Shown: piece after piece, positions 34,001 to 45,859 of the stretch
Layout of the letters: the number at the start of each line of letters is the position of its first letter
Position numbering within the stretch: the stretch's first letter is position 1
Origin: Trichobilharzia regenti
Lineage: Eukaryota; Platyhelminthes; Trematoda; Strigeidida; Schistosomatidae
DNA: 64,000 nucleotides
Direction: 5' to 3'
NCBI GenBank assembly: GCA_944472135.2
Contig: OX235267.1
Coordinates: forward strand, 18,273,452 to 18,337,451
Position numbers and translations under genes: made by a program
The notes under the pieces: model-generated
The model's database searches: none
What the model was told of the DNA's origin: nothing
Seen by the model: the letters and a program-made list of their open reading frames with translations, nothing else

Positions 34001-34870
34001 CGCCTAGTTTAAAAATAGGAAGTGAAGTGGTAGAGCACGTTGACCGCTTCACTTATTTGGGAAGTACCATCAGCCCCAACGGGTTGATCTCTGACGAAAT
34101 CTCAGCACGAATACAGGGGGCTCGTTTCGCATTTGCCAGTTTACGCCGACTCTGGCGTAGACGAGATGTTCGACTATCGACCAAAGGGCGGGTGTACTGC
34201 TCATCAGTCCGCTCCGTCCTCCTTTATGGTTGTGAGACCTGGCCACTGAGAGTGGAAGACATGAAAAGACTAGCTGTCTTTGATCATAGGTGCCTGCGCT
34301 CTATTTCCCGTGTAAAGTGGCATAATAAGGTGAGCAACATTGAGGTTAGGCGTCGAGTTCTAGGTAAACAGGGGAAATCAATCGACGAGGCAGTGAAGTT
34401 ACAAAGACTGAGATGGTTAGGACATGTGTTACGTATGCCAAGCCATCGCCTCCCTCGACGAGCAATGTTAGCGGATATAGGGTCAGGCTGGAAAAAAGCT
34501 AGCGGCGGTCAAACAAAAACTTGGCACCACTCAATGAAAGCTACAACGGTTAGTCTAAGCCACGTAGGAAGGTGTAGACTTCCAGGCTGGGGTCCTCGGG
34601 ACGGTAAAAATCTATGGTTGGAAACAATTGGTGACATGGCTCAAAATCGTTCTCAGTGGCGCGGCGCAGATGCATCCACTCCTTGTGACTTATGATCTCC
34701 AATGAAACTGTTTTGTTCTTCGTTACTACTATTCCTTTGTCTCACAGCTCTGTTTACCGTCTCTATTATACATTTCTTCTACTTTGTTCTCTTGCTTTCT
34801 GTGCTACATGGAGTGTGGCGACTTGAACTTCCGCACATATGTGCAAAGTTCTATGTCGAAAACAGACATT
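31085..34870 (+). mobile_element. SR2-like RTE non-LTR retrotransposon, nearly complete
   Basis: A 5' UTR (31085-31294, including gacgtggtggtcgggcttga), EN-RT coding region (31295-34695, one frameshift) and 3' UTR ending gtcgaaaacagaca at about 34868. Other copies of the family in the window end in longer (ACAG)n tails. A piece of the same 5' UTR occurs at 60840-61005. RTE elements encode a single protein with AP endonuclease and RT. Confidence 0.9.
31295..34695 (+). pseudogene. RTE endonuclease-reverse transcriptase, single frameshift
   Basis: The first frame (31295-33613, 772 codons) has a Ser/Pro-rich N terminus. Endonuclease motifs are NVRTLC at 141-146, SETR at 169-172, AGDFNAQVG at 295-303 and TDHALV at 393-398. 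RT blocks 0-4 include GKAAGPDGMTPEVFKYGG and IIFLDLKAAFDSVDR. At about 33588 one G is missing (gatcggaag where sister copies read gaccgagaag), shifting RT into 33604-34695. That frame has TSGVRQGCPLSPFLFNF, LEYADDIVLL and the RTE C-terminal RLRWLGHVLRMPSHRLPRRA. Everything else is open, so the element was inactivated by one base. Confidence 0.92.
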
Positions 34871-35740
34871 ATCAACTGTTAAGCAGCACTCAATTCTCTA
34901 AATTTCATTAATTTATTTATTGACAAAAACTACACGCCCGAGCGCACCCGATTAGGGTCCGTCGCGAGTTTCAACTCATCGAGGTGCAATGGTGAGCCTC
35001 CACCCGGGGTCAGAGCATTCTTGATCACCCTGAACCCTGCGCCAGGTAAGTAAGATTAGTTAATCATGAGTCAGTTTACGTCAATCTTTCATACACCAAC
35101 TTTTTCAATTCATAAATTTAATTACTGCAAATAAAGACTTAAATCTATTAATTTAGTCGATTTTCAACTCCAGCTGCATTTATCAATAGATATTCACACA
35201 GAAAGGACAAAGTGGAAAGTGTCTACTAGATTCTCTGAGCATATCTCTTACATTCGTCGTACGATAGGTAAGATGGACTATCACGGCATTTACTTGACAC
35301 AAGACATACAGTCGAAATCGATCAACATTCCAAAGGAATCAATATTCACAGGCGACACCTTGATTACCCCACTTTGCAGAAGCCACTGCTATCACATGAT
35401 TTCAACTTAACTTCTGGATACAGAGAAAGACAGTCAGAATTAACTTTGCACTACGCTGGTAACTAGATCTCTTTTTTGCTGCATCACAATCTTTAGCTGA
35501 TTTTAACTTCCGCTTGTTGCGCTGATCCCATTATCAATCTTCTAGTTTACTTATTTGTTTGTTGATGCAATGAGTTTACTTTTATTTACCACTTCAATTT
35601 ATACTCACCCTCTTCCCCCCTGTATCCTGTACTAACGTGCTCTGGTTGTTGAATAAATAACCATATAGTATTCATACTTCTTCTTCCACTAATCAACTAA
35701 AATTATTAGGTGCCTTTGGAGTTGAAATATTTTTGAAGTA
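34871..35740. other. Unassigned sequence between RTE elements
   Basis: Contains a GC-richer block (34938-35045, cccgagcgcacccgattagg) that looks like repeat debris but is not identified, and a 63-codon frame at 35219-35410 without recognisable features. No gene supported. Confidence 0.5.
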
Positions 35741-38615
35741 TTTATTATTATTATTATTATTGCTCCCTTGGGTTCCTAGTGGAATATACGGCTTCAACTG
35801 CACGTCTCCATTTGCTTCTGTCTTCTGCTGTACTTTTCACCTGCATTCATCGTAGTCCATACTCTTTCAACTCCTCTTCACACGATCTCCTCCATGTCAC
35901 CCTTGCATTGACGACCCCCTCGCCGCTTCCCTTTCGGGTTCCACTCGAGGGTTTGACGCGCGATATCACCCAGTGGTCTCCTCAGCGAGTGTCCGATCCA
36001 TCTCCACTTTCTCCTGCATATTTGTTGGGCGATTGATTCTTGTTTTGTTTGTTCCCATAGTTCCTTGTTGGTGATTCTTTCCGGCCATCTGATCTTCAGT
36101 ATACAGCGAAGATAGTTGTTGATAAAGGTCTGCAACAGACTGTTGGAAATATTCTTTGTGAACTGCCCGCCAAGTTTCTGATCTGTATAGAAGAACTGAC
36201 TTACTTGACGTTTGTATTGATGATCCGACCGAATTTTGTTGTTGATGGTGAGTGACGAAGATTTCCAGATTGGTTTTCAGGTTGATGAATGTGTTTCTCG
36301 CTCGCCTTCCCGATTCTCGCTCGATTTGACATCCTCGTCCGTTCCGACTGCCTGTAGTTGAGACAATGCTCCCTAGATAAGTGAATGAAGTAACCTCTTT
36401 CAAATCCCTCCCGTTGATGGTGATTGACGCTGGATTTTGCTGTTGTTGGTTGGTTATTTTCATAACCTCCGTCTTGTCTATGTTTACCTGGAGTCCTGTC
36501 TTTGCTGCTTTCCTCTTTTGTCAGTTTTCACTTGTAAGTCTTCGATTGTGTGTGACATCAAACATAAGTCATCCACACGCGAAATCCAGGTCTTCTAGGT
36601 TCTTCACGTCGGTCCAGGATATTCCTGTCTTCTCGTTTCCCACTGTCTGACGCATAATCCAGTCCACCACAATTAGGAATATCATTGGTGATAGTAAGCA
36701 CCCTTGTCTGACTCCTGTGTTTACTCCAAACGCCTTGCTGAGTTTTCTGTTGTGGATCACTTGACATGTGCCGTTGTCGTACAGCTGTTGAATAAGGTTG
36801 ATGAATATTTGGGGTACGCCATAGTACTCGAGTAATTTCCAAATTACTTCACGGTCAACGCTGTCGAAGGCCTTCTCAAAGTCTATAAAGTTGAGGTAGA
36901 GGTTTGATTGCCATTCCATGCTTTGTTCGATGATGATGATGCGTAGAGTTGCAATTTGGTCAGTACATGATTTGCCTTTCCTGAATCCAGCTTGTTCTGG
37001 TCGGAGTTCTGTCTCCAGTGCGTCCTTTAATCTCTCCAGGATGATGCGACTCAGGATTTTACTTGGCGTCGATAGGAGCATGATTCCTCGCCAGTTCTTG
37101 CAGAGTCCTAAGTCGCCCTTCTTTGGTAGTTTCACAAGGTAACCTTTCCTCCAGTCAGTAGGCACCTTTCCCTCCTTCCAGACCTTTTACAATAATGAAG
37201 TCAGCATAGTTGCTGTCGTCTCTGGGTCCGCTTTCAGTGCTTCAGGGGGTATTCCATCTGGTCCAGCTGCTTCTCCAGCTTTCAGGAGTTTGATTGCATT
37301 CAAGACTTCAGCTTTCATCGGAGGATTGGTGTCAAATTGCAGTTGTGTGCGCGCTGTTGTTGGTATTTCTGGACGAGTTGCAGATGGTGGTCGGTTCAAG
37401 AGTCCTTCGAAGTGATCCGCCCATTGTTTAATCTGCTTTTCTTCCTTGGTGATTGGGTTCCCTCGGCTGCCTTTTATAGGTTTCACTTGTGTTGATCTCT
37501 TCCTGGATAGAGACTTGGTTATCTGATATAATGTCCTCAGGTCCCTTTTGCCTGCTGCCTTCTCAGCTTCAGTGGCGAGGTTGTCGTAGAATCGTCTTTT
37601 GTCCTTCCTAGCACTCTTCTTCATTTCTTTGTCCAGTGCTTTGTAAGTTGAGGTCAGCGTCTCCTTCTCTTGTCCGTCCTTGCATTGAATCATTTTCTCT
37701 TTCACCATTCTCCTCTCCTCTATTAGTTTCCAAGTGTCCATTGAGAGCCATTCCTTGTCTTGTCTCTTCTTTCTCCCTAGAACCGTTGAACACGTTTCGT
37801 TGAGAATCGCCTTCAGAGACTTCCAATGTTCTTCCACACATGATTCTTCAGTGATGTCGCGTAGTGTCTCCTGCTTTGCTCTGACAGTTGCAGTGAAAGT
37901 GTCTTTTGTGTTTGTGTCCTTCAGTAATTCAGTGCTGAACTTGCACTGTGGCCTATCCCCAGCTATCCTCGAGGCTTTTAGTTTCACCTTGAAAGTCCCT
38001 TGTACTAGATAGTGGTCTGAACCCACATCTGCTGCTCTCCCATGGTGAGTTCCCTTCCTGTGTTGTCTCTTCCCAGCTTCGCATTCATGTCGCCCATCAG
38101 GATTTTGATATCGCCATTTGGGACGTTGTCCATTATTGCTTGTAGTTGTCTGTAGAACGCCTCCTTCTTCTCATGTTCTGAGACGTTTGTAGGCGCATAG
38201 GATTGAATGACTGAAATTTTCCTTCCTTTTGGGTTGAACCTGGCTGTCATTATCCTGGAGGAGATTGGTTCCCACTACATGAGAGCTTTGGCTGCTGTTG
38301 GTGACATCACGATGGCCACTCCCTCGGTGTGCTCGTGGTTGTTCTCTGGGTGGCCGGAAAGATTATTGTCTCTCCAGTTGGTAGTTGGCACCTTCCCCAT
38401 CCTTTCCATCTGCTCTCGCAGATTCCCAACACTTCTATTCTATATCTTCTCATTTCAGCGGCTATCTGGGCAGCCTTTCCAGTTTCGTGCATTGTACGAA
38501 CATTCCAGGTACCCATCCTTACTTTTGCTTTCATCAAAAGAGGGCACATCGGCTGACTGGCTTCCCGAAGGCTTTCACCAGCCTGCGTCATTTCGCTTCT
38601 CCGATTCCAGCAAAA
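35741..38615 (-). pseudogene. Second RTE family (BovB-like), frame-broken
   Basis: Minus-strand pieces in order. Endonuclease: 38591-38307 (MGTWNVRTM, GICESRWKGWG) and 38250-38005 (VIQSYAPTN, LMGDMNAKLG). Linker: 38026-37187 (MGSDHYLVQGTF, GEAAGPDGIPPEALK). RT: 37165-36569 (GDLGLCKNWRGIMLLSTPSK, FIDFEKAFDSVDREVIW, TGVRQGCLLSPMIF). C-terminal part: 36463-35878 (SFTYLGSIVS). The catalytic FADD is destroyed by a 4-nt insertion (gatttcgcgtgtggatgac near 36585). A tail of AAT repeats (35741-35760) marks the 3' end. It is a different family from the SR2-like copies. Confidence 0.88.
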
Positions 38616-38654
38616 AATAAGGTTATTATTTATGTTTTTAGAATTTTTAATATA

Positions 38655-38795
38655 TTTATTTGTTGAAGTTTCTGTTGCGATCTGGTTGTTTTACAGGGGT
38701 GTAGTTGCTAGCACCACGCCCCAACCCTCCCTCTTTACCCGGGCTTAGGACCGGCTAGAAAACTAGCAAGCTAGTAATCTGGCGAGGTTTTTTTG
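38655..38795 (-). repeat. SINE body fragment
   Basis: On the minus strand ggtaaagagggagggttggg and gtgctagcaactac match the body of the tRNA-headed SINEs at 39445-39700 and 58675-58935. The tRNA-like head is not evident here. Confidence 0.55.
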
Positions 38796-39444
38796 AAGTA
38801 TGCTATACATTTACGTCTATTCATTAAAATTAATATCATTTTCGAGCAATTAACTATCGAAAAAAGCTGTGGGATAGAAAATGACCTTTTTTATCCTGGG
38901 AATAAATTTATTCCTGCTTTGTTCAAACTAATCAAGAGAACTGGATGTTTGAGATCTTCATTAAGTTTGGATAGAGGTTTAAAAACAGAACTAGAAACCA
39001 CAGGGATCACTTATTTCACATAGCGAATTCCCATAAACAATGGTGATACTCTAATTTGAAAAGTAACAATTTTACTAGCAACTTTGTGCTAGTAAATCAC
39101 TTAGCTGATGTAATCTGAAGAAAGTTACGTGGTGTGGATTGTCAATTCTGTTTTGATAAAGGGTTAATTTTTAAATATAAGTAAACTAGTGAGGTGGTCA
39201 CACCCTCAGATATTTCTAGTAAGACATTCAAACATGGTACAGATATTCTTCAGTGTTCATATGCTGCCTCTTGCTTACACAGGAAGAAGACTTATCGACA
39301 GACTGTATCCCCTAAGGCTGTCACCAACAAGTGTCATATGTCCTCGTGATGAAGTGTCTTCTTGATTCTAAGGAAGGAAAAATTCGTTTCGTCTGCAATC
39401 TGAAGTTTCTGAAGCCATTAGGGTGTTTTTTAACAAATTTGGTT
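38796..39444. other. Unassigned AT-rich sequence
   Basis: A 76-codon frame at 38793-39023 has no recognisable motif. No element or gene supported. Confidence 0.5.
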
Positions 39445-39700
39445 GCTTATACCACACCCACTGTGAGTCGATGGCACAGAGATAGAACGCTCGCCAATGA
39501 CGCATGTGGTCCTAGGTTCGACCCCCGACCGACGCACTCCTTTACCTCGGTAAGCCAGTAACAAGACTGGTGAAGAGGGAAGGTTGGGCATGAGGCTAGC
39601 AATTCCATCTCGTAAAAATAAACACTACTGCTACCGAAATCTTACGCCTCCACTTTGAAGCTCTATGGTCCATTGGAAACGCTAAGGAATGAAAAACCCA
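39445..39700 (+). repeat. tRNA-derived SINE
   Basis: The head has an A-box-like gatggcacagagatagaacg and a B-box ggttcgaccc separated by a normal tRNA distance. The body follows (gaagagggaaggttgggcat, ttgaagctctatggtccatt). It shares the body with the SINE pieces at 38655, 58250 and 58675. Confidence 0.7.
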
Positions 39701-39892
39701 CACCCACCCTTCCTTTTTTTGGATTAAAGACCGGTTAGTACACAAGTAAAGTTTAGGACAAAACTATTTTTGGTTCTACTATCCATATATATCGGTATAC
39801 CTGGAAAGTTTGTGCAACGTATTTGGTTACTAGAGGATTAATTCTGTATGGTTTTCATTGTATTACTCAGATAGGAACAGTAAACAATTTGG

Positions 39893-40102
39893 CTAAAGGT
39901 CATTAATGTCACTCTTTAAGAGGGATAAGCAGAGCAAAAGGTTATAGCTCTCAACGATGTCAGCTGTGCTTTTACTGTTAAGGATAGCACTGAAGCCGAT
40001 GAATCTCCAAACAGTAATCACCAGTAATGCGTTAAAGTTCAAAAAATGTAACGCCTCAGCCCTGTAAACCGTCCTCTCTCTGATAAAGACCGTAACATTC
40101 AA
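39893..40102 (-). other. Open frame, possible but unproven C-terminal exon of the MFSD11-like gene
   Basis: This 69-codon frame lies downstream of the last confident exon on the same strand. It has a hydrophobic stretch (NALLVITVWRFIGFSAIL) that could be the last membrane helix, plus a stop. However, the only good acceptor nearby (tttacag before ggctgagg) gives the wrong phase for an exon joined to the phase-0 donor at 41834. I therefore do not assign it to the gene. Confidence 0.2.
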
Positions 40103-40224
40103 GGTAGTAGGGAGTGTTATTTACAAAACTTAAAATGAGATACATCAGTGGGAACACTATCTTTCATTTGAGATATGAGTACATACAGCTGACAAATCCC
40201 AAAAAGGTCTAAGCGGGCATCCTG

Positions 40225-40310
40225 GTCTGTCTGTCTGTATTCAACAAAGAACTTGGCACCGAAGTGCAGCAGTTCGAGTTGCCACGTTCCAAGTAGCACA
40301 CAAAGGTAGA
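40225..40310 (-). repeat. RTE 3' end fragment
   Basis: On the minus strand gtgctacttggaacgtggca followed by caagttctttgttgaataca and a short cagacagaccagg tail is a diverged copy of the SR2-like 3' UTR end (compare 34800-34870). Confidence 0.65.
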
Positions 40311-40404
40311 CAAGAAGAGGGCATCCTGGATTCCACTTCTAGTCACCATCAACGAAATGACATCAAATTACCAGCTTCTTGATTAATTTCAGGTTTATTT
40401 CAAA

Positions 40405-41776
40405 CTCTGTCTCTGTCTGTTTTCGAAATAGAACTTTGCACATATGTGCGGAAGTTCAAGTCGCCACACTCCATGTAGCACAGAAAGCAAGAGAACAAAG
40501 TAGAAGAAATGTATAATAGAGACGGTAAACAGAGCTGTGAGACAAAGGAATAGTAGTAACGAAGAACAAAACAGTTTCATTGGAGATCATAAGTCACAAG
40601 GAGTGGATGCATCTGCGCCAGCGCCACTGAGAACGATTTTGAGCCATGTCACCAATTGTTTCCAACCATTGGTTTTTACTGTCCTGAGGACCCCAGCCTG
40701 AAAGTCTACACCTTCCTACGTGGCTTAGACTAACCGTTGTAGCTTTCATTGAGTGGTGACATGTTTTTGTTTGACCGCCGCTAGCTTTTTTCCAGCCTGA
40801 CCCTATACCAGCTAACATTGCCCTTCGAGGAAGGCGATGGCTTGGCATACGTAACACATGTCCTAACCGTCTTAGTCGATGTAACTTCACTGCCTCGTCG
40901 ATTGATTTCCCCTGTTTACCTAGAACTCGATGCCTAACCTCAATGTTGCTCACCTTATTATGCCACTTTACACGGGAAATAGAGCGCAGGCACCTATGAT
41001 CAAAGACAGCTAGTCTTTTCATGTCTTCCACTCTCAGTGGCCAGGTCTCACAGTCAGCCATAAAGGAGGACGGAGCGGACTGATGAGCAGTACACCCGCC
41101 CTTTGGTCGATAGTCGAACATCTCGTCTACGCCAGAGTCGGCGTAAACTGGCAAATGCGAAAAGAGCCCCCTGTATTCGTGCTGAGATTTCGTCAGAGAT
41201 CAACCCGTTGGCACTGGCTGATGGTACTTCCCAAATAAGTGAAGCGTTCAATGTGCTCTACCACTTCACTTCCTATTTTTAAACTAGGCGTCGATGCAGT
41301 CCAGTCTTGTAACATCATCTTGCATTTGGCGGGAGCGAATCGCATGCCAAACATTCGTAGATTGCGGCTCAAGGTGTTTAGAAGACTCTGCATTTTGTCA
41401 GCGTCCTCGCTTAGAAGGACTATGTCGTCTGCATATTCCAAGTCAACGAGATTATCCCCTGGTAGGAAGTCAATCCCTGAGTCGCTGAAGTGAGTTAGGG
41501 TTAAGTCCATTAACACATCTATGATGAAGTTGAATAGAAATGGACATAATGGGCATCCTTGACGGACCCCATTAGTCGTCACCAGTTCAGATGACAACTC
41601 GCCGTAAGCCCTCACCTGGCTGTATGAGTACGAGTAGAGTGCCTTAATCAGTGCAATGTATTTTCTCGGGATCGCCTTTACAGCCAAGCATCTCCAGAGA
41701 ACTTCTCGGTCGACAGAATGGAATGCCGCCTTTAGGTCAAGAAATATAATGACTGTTGGACGCCGGTAGGAACTAG
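40405..41776 (-). pseudogene. SR2-like RTE, 5'-truncated, copy with two 4-nt insertions
   Basis: Starts inside RT (YRRPTVIIFL) at 41776 and runs through GVRQGCPLCPFLF, LEYADDIVLL (41687-41193), 41251-41054 and 41154-40594 to the 3' UTR and an acagacagagacagag tail. Relative to the 31295 element, two insertions of 4 nt change frame: cagccagtgccaacggg near 41212 and tatggctgactgtgag near 41052. The same two insertions occur in the 61335-62567 copy. It lies 57 bp downstream of a host splice donor, in the host gene's orientation. Confidence 0.9.
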
Positions 41777-41833
41777 GTTACACAGTCTGTTAAATATTAT
41801 TGATGAAAGTCGGGCAACCGCACACAGACTCAC

Positions 41834-41978
41834 CTGAATAGATTTGAATAAAGCAAAGCAAACTGTAACGTCGGTTCCGTGTTTCCCATAAATATATCCA
41901 ATCAAAGCAGATATTTGTGTATTCCATACAGAATCGATAGTTCCAAACAGGAAGGCTAAGAACATAGCTAAATAAACA
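41834..41978 (-). CDS. MFSD11-like exon d
   Basis: 145 bp between ttctag and GTGAGT; begins with one base completing a codon from exon c and ends in phase 0. It encodes VYLAMFLAFLFGTIDSVWNT and QISALIGYIYGKHG to FALFKSIQ. The DSxxNTQ motif and AxFKxxQ at the end are hallmarks of the UNC93/MFSD11 family (animal homologues read GLGDxxxNTQ and AFAIFKFxQS). The predicted amphipathic-to-hydrophobic pattern fits two membrane helices. Confidence 0.88.
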
Positions 41979-42639
41979 CTAGAAAATGGTAAAAGATAGA
42001 AACGAGAACATGCTATTTAGCCATAAACATATAATAAAGGGATTAAAAAAAGATGTAATGACAGACCTTGAAGCGATGGGAATTTGCTGTATGCTGAGTG
42101 GTTTTCTCATTTCATGATGTGCACATCACGAACATCATCAGAAAAACTCCGTTTTGAGGTGGCTAACAGACAAAAAGCAGGCAAATTCTATCAACAAACC
42201 GACATTTATAGACGGAACATTGTAAACCAGAAGGCGATCGACGAATGTTTCGTCTAACTCCGGGGCTCCTCACCAGAACTCACACATGATCACAACAGAG
42301 ATCAAACCTAGGTGACAAGTCGAGCGAATCAACGCATAACACAACTGTCTTGCATGACCATCTAGACATCAACTGAATTGACTTAATAGTCGAATCACTA
42401 TAAAAAGCTTTGCGTTCCTCAATGAATGAAAAACGAGACAACACTCTTTTACTGACATTTTCCTATTTGAAATGCTGCAAATAACACTAAATCAGAATTT
42501 ATAAACCAATAGCTCATATATAGTAACTCAATCACGTTCCTTATGTATAAGGTAACTCCGTGCGATCAGCTGAATGAATTAACACAAATAAGAACCATAT
42601 GTAAATTGTTGGATGTGATGTGTTTGTGTAATGAAAAGT
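41979..42639 (-). other. Intron sequence, no recognised element
   Basis: Start of the 5.7-kb intron in plus coordinates. A block around 42090-42310 (gatgtgcacatcacgaacat, gtttcgtctaactccggggc) has the look of repeat debris, but I cannot name the family. Confidence 0.5.
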
Positions 42640-43012
42640 GCGCATCATATTGGGTTGACTACATCAGCTCCTGTGAAATCCACAACAGTTGGTCTAAGCC
42701 ACGTAGAAAGGTGTAGACTTCCAGGCTGGGGTCCTCGGGACGGTAAAAATCTATGGTTGGAAACAATTGGTGATATGGCTCAAAACCGTTCTCAGTGGCG
42801 CAGATGCATCCACTGCCTGTGACTTATGATCTTCAATGAAACTGTTTTGTATTTCTTTATTACTTCTTTGTCTCACACCTCTGCTCACTGTTTCTATTAT
42901 GCTTTTCTTGTACTTTCTTCTCTTGCTTGCTTCGCGTGCTACACGGAATGTGGCGACTTGAACTTCCGCACATTTGTGCAAAGTTCTATGTCGAAAACAG
43001 ACAGACAGACCT
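42640..43012 (+). repeat. SR2-like RTE 3' end, plus strand
   Basis: Begins inside the C-terminal coding part (TVGLSHVERCRLPGWGPRDG, LWLETIGDMAQNRSQW) and continues through the 3' UTR to gaaaacagacagacagacc. Only about 370 bp were retained, a typical 5'-truncated insertion in the intron, opposite to the host gene. Confidence 0.88.
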
Positions 43013-44074
43013 GGAGGTGGGTGAATGAGTGCGTCTTGGATACAGGCTATTAGCACTAAAAATTGAAACGTCAGTAAAGTCATCGTTTTGTTTGTCAGAA
43101 AGAACATAATATACCTAAGGTCCATATTTTTTTCTAACTAGGTGGATCGTGTTTAACGTAAACTCAGAATCCTGAAAGCAGTTGAGTGAAATCACATTAC
43201 TGTCAGCTGAATAATGTAGCTAGTAATTTTTAATGGTCACCGAGGTCTTGGGTCCCATCCGTAGTGATGTCATGGATGTGCACTGCTGAAGGGTCCAGTT
43301 TAGTATTCCCTGATGTCAATGGAAGTGAACATTGAACGTTGGTTCATTGACCTTGGTCGCCGTTGGTGGGCAACTCGAAGGCGCGATGGTTCAATCGTTT
43401 GCAGGTTCGAAGAAGAAGAACTAAAACGAATAAAAGTACAGCATATTTATTGTAAAACATTTGTTTACAGACTATGTACTAACCTCGATTTTAATTGCCA
43501 AATATTACAACTTCCTTCTTACAATCACTGGTGTTTTGGAGTTAAAGTCGAGAATCAGTCGTAGTAATTATCCGTTTGGAGCGTCTTCGTAACAATAGGA
43601 ACTTAGGGTTAGGTTCCTTGATACCTGGTCTTCGATGAGTCTCTGACTGAAGTCAGTTCATCATCAATCTTGGACAGTTTTTGTTTTTTTCACCTCCATG
43701 TCTGACAGATTACAACATCCTGTGATCCTATCATCATTTAAATTCACAAATCGCAAATCATGTAATTGGGCTTTATATTTAAATTATGGCGTTAATAAAG
43801 TCGACTGAGAATCTCAGCGAACACTAATTTCGGTTTCAAAAATCTTCCATAATGTGAAGATGTGGATTCTCGACTTTTAGACAATTAGTCCTGAGTTCGA
43901 GTCCTTCCATGACCATTTCAACTTAAACAATTTGTTGGTGGTATTATAAACTCTTACAGTCACATGTATCGCTATTAGCAACCTAGGACATAACAAATCA
44001 TTTCTGGAGCTCGTTATATCAACGGTAATGAGCGTACATAAATAAATAAATAAACATTGAAAAGATGGACTCAA
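43013..44074. other. Intron sequence with unidentified repeat traces
   Basis: Possible SINE-like pieces occur at 43230-43410 (gaccttggtcgccgttggtg) and 43895-43915 (B-box-like gagttcgagtcc), but neither is complete enough to assign. No coding feature. Confidence 0.45.
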
Positions 44075-44739
44075 GTTAAATGATAAAATATAGAAAATCA
44101 AAACAAGTGACTCAGCGAAGAGACTCTTCAACGAATTTATCATCAAGCTGTACAATCGTATATATATGGCCATGAGACATAGCCATTGAAAGTGAGAGAT
44201 ATGGAAAAACTGTCTTTGGCCACAGATGTGTGCGTTCTATCTCCCGTACTAATTGGAATAATCTGATGAATAATATCGAGGTTAGGCGCAGAGTGTTATG
44301 TAAGGAGGGCAAGTCAGTCGATGGTGTTGTGAAGCTACATCGATTGAGATGGTGCATCTCCAGCCTTCTTCGACGAGGAATGGAACTTGAAAAAGTGTGC
44401 AATCACAGGATTAGTGGACAATCGAATAAAATAAAAACATTCTATCCATCCTATGAATTATTTTGTACAAGACATTAATTTGCTTTGCCACTTGACATTT
44501 AACTATGATTATAATCACAAACATTTTAGTTTTTAATTGCATTTCATACTATTATTATTTTTATGCATTCACACCTATGATTCAATTCCCTCACCAGATA
44601 TAACTTCTTAAAAAACCATATATATACGATTGTACAGCTTGATGATAAATTCGTTGAAAAGAGTCTCTTCGCTGAGTCACTTGTTTTGATTTTCTATATG
44701 TTAAAATGGGAATTTTCCATGAGTTAAATGATAAAATAT
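44075..44739. mobile_element. Foldback element with 82-bp inverted arms carrying an RTE fragment
   Basis: Arms 44089-44169 and 44616-44698 are inverted copies that differ mainly by a 2-nt indel. They contain ttcgctgagtcacttgtttt and the tgtacagcttgatgataaat block. A 17-bp direct repeat (gttaaatgataaaatat) lies at 44075-44091 and 44723-44739, outside the arms. Inside is a plus-strand RTE C-terminal fragment (44165-44400, RSISRTNWNNLMNNIEVRRR). The arm sequence is related to ends of PLE-associated segments at 28832-28935 and 51020-51105. Confidence 0.7.
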
Positions 44740-45484
44740 CAATGACACATAAGGCTGTCCAAACCATAGTACTCAGGTGAATCTACATATAATAGATATA
44801 TTGATATAGATCAAATTTATAAAGCAATGAGAAACACATGGACAAAAAGTCAACAAAATAATCAATACCAAGATACAAGTGAAGAAGAAGATAACAAAAG
44901 AAATCTTCAGAGACAACCAATCATGTTTACGGTCATCAAGAGAGACAGTTATTACACTCATGGAGAATTCTAAAAACTATCATATTGAAGTTAATGACGA
45001 AATATTGTCTAGAAATACAGAATTATTCACAATTAAATCATTCTGCTCAGAGAAGATAACTACATCAGTGCCATCCATCTGAGCTCTATAAATCTTTATC
45101 TTCATCTTCTCTCTGTGTCCACTAGTCAACAACTTGACTATTGGATACTAATCTTCTTCAGTCTTAAGGAAAAATAACCAACTAATAAATAATAATAATA
45201 AATGCTGAAGACAAATTTAAGCAGAATGATTTGTAATATCGACAGTTTTTGAAAGGTGTATTTTAAGTCAAAATTTTAAAGTTAAGTAGTTATACAATGA
45301 CAAGATATTTTGAAAAAGTCACACGGAATTTGAACGATGTGACATTCCACTGTGTTTACCAATTTAGATGCATGTGTGATTAAACGTGCATAGGAAGAGC
45401 CCATTATTCTCTACAGGTAAAGGGTCACAGAACTCATTATTGAATGACAAAAAGAACAAATAAAATTACCTAACTCAGTTAAAC

Positions 45485-45775
45485 CTGAAAATGGATACTA
45501 ACTGACTGACTCAGTTTCAACGTAAAACTTTGCACATAAGTGCACCACATCAAGTTGCTACACTTCATATCCACATAGAGGAAGAGAAAAGAAAGGAAAA
45601 GGAGATTCAAAAGCACTGTATTAAGCAGAAATGTGCTGGAAAAATAGTAACATGGAAAAACATGAGGGTTCAATGGATATAGGAGATAAAAAAGTGAATG
45701 CATTTGCGCAACTGTGAACGATTTTGAGACATACCCTACGAGTGTGGTAGGAGCTGGTTGCTAGCCAAAATTGTA
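45485..45775 (-). repeat. SR2-like RTE 3' end, diverged
   Basis: On the minus strand the last coding bases (catgtctcaaaatcgttcac on the minus strand) and the 3' UTR (gcacttatgtgcaaagtttt) match the family at lower identity. The end lies near 45485 at a degenerate gactgactcag-type tail. Confidence 0.7.
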
Positions 45776-45859
45776 GACTACAATCTACCTCACTGTTCAC
45801 ATCCCGGATCAAGGTCATGAGAAAGACAATAACAAGGCGTAACCTCGAGAAAAGCACCA

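Noticed and set aside
39445..39560. Functional tRNA gene
   Set aside because: A and B boxes are present but the acceptor stem does not close and a SINE body follows.
39893..40102. Last exon of the MFSD11-like gene
   Set aside because: Hydrophobic profile is suggestive, but the available acceptor is in the wrong phase for the 41834 donor; kept only as a weak feature.
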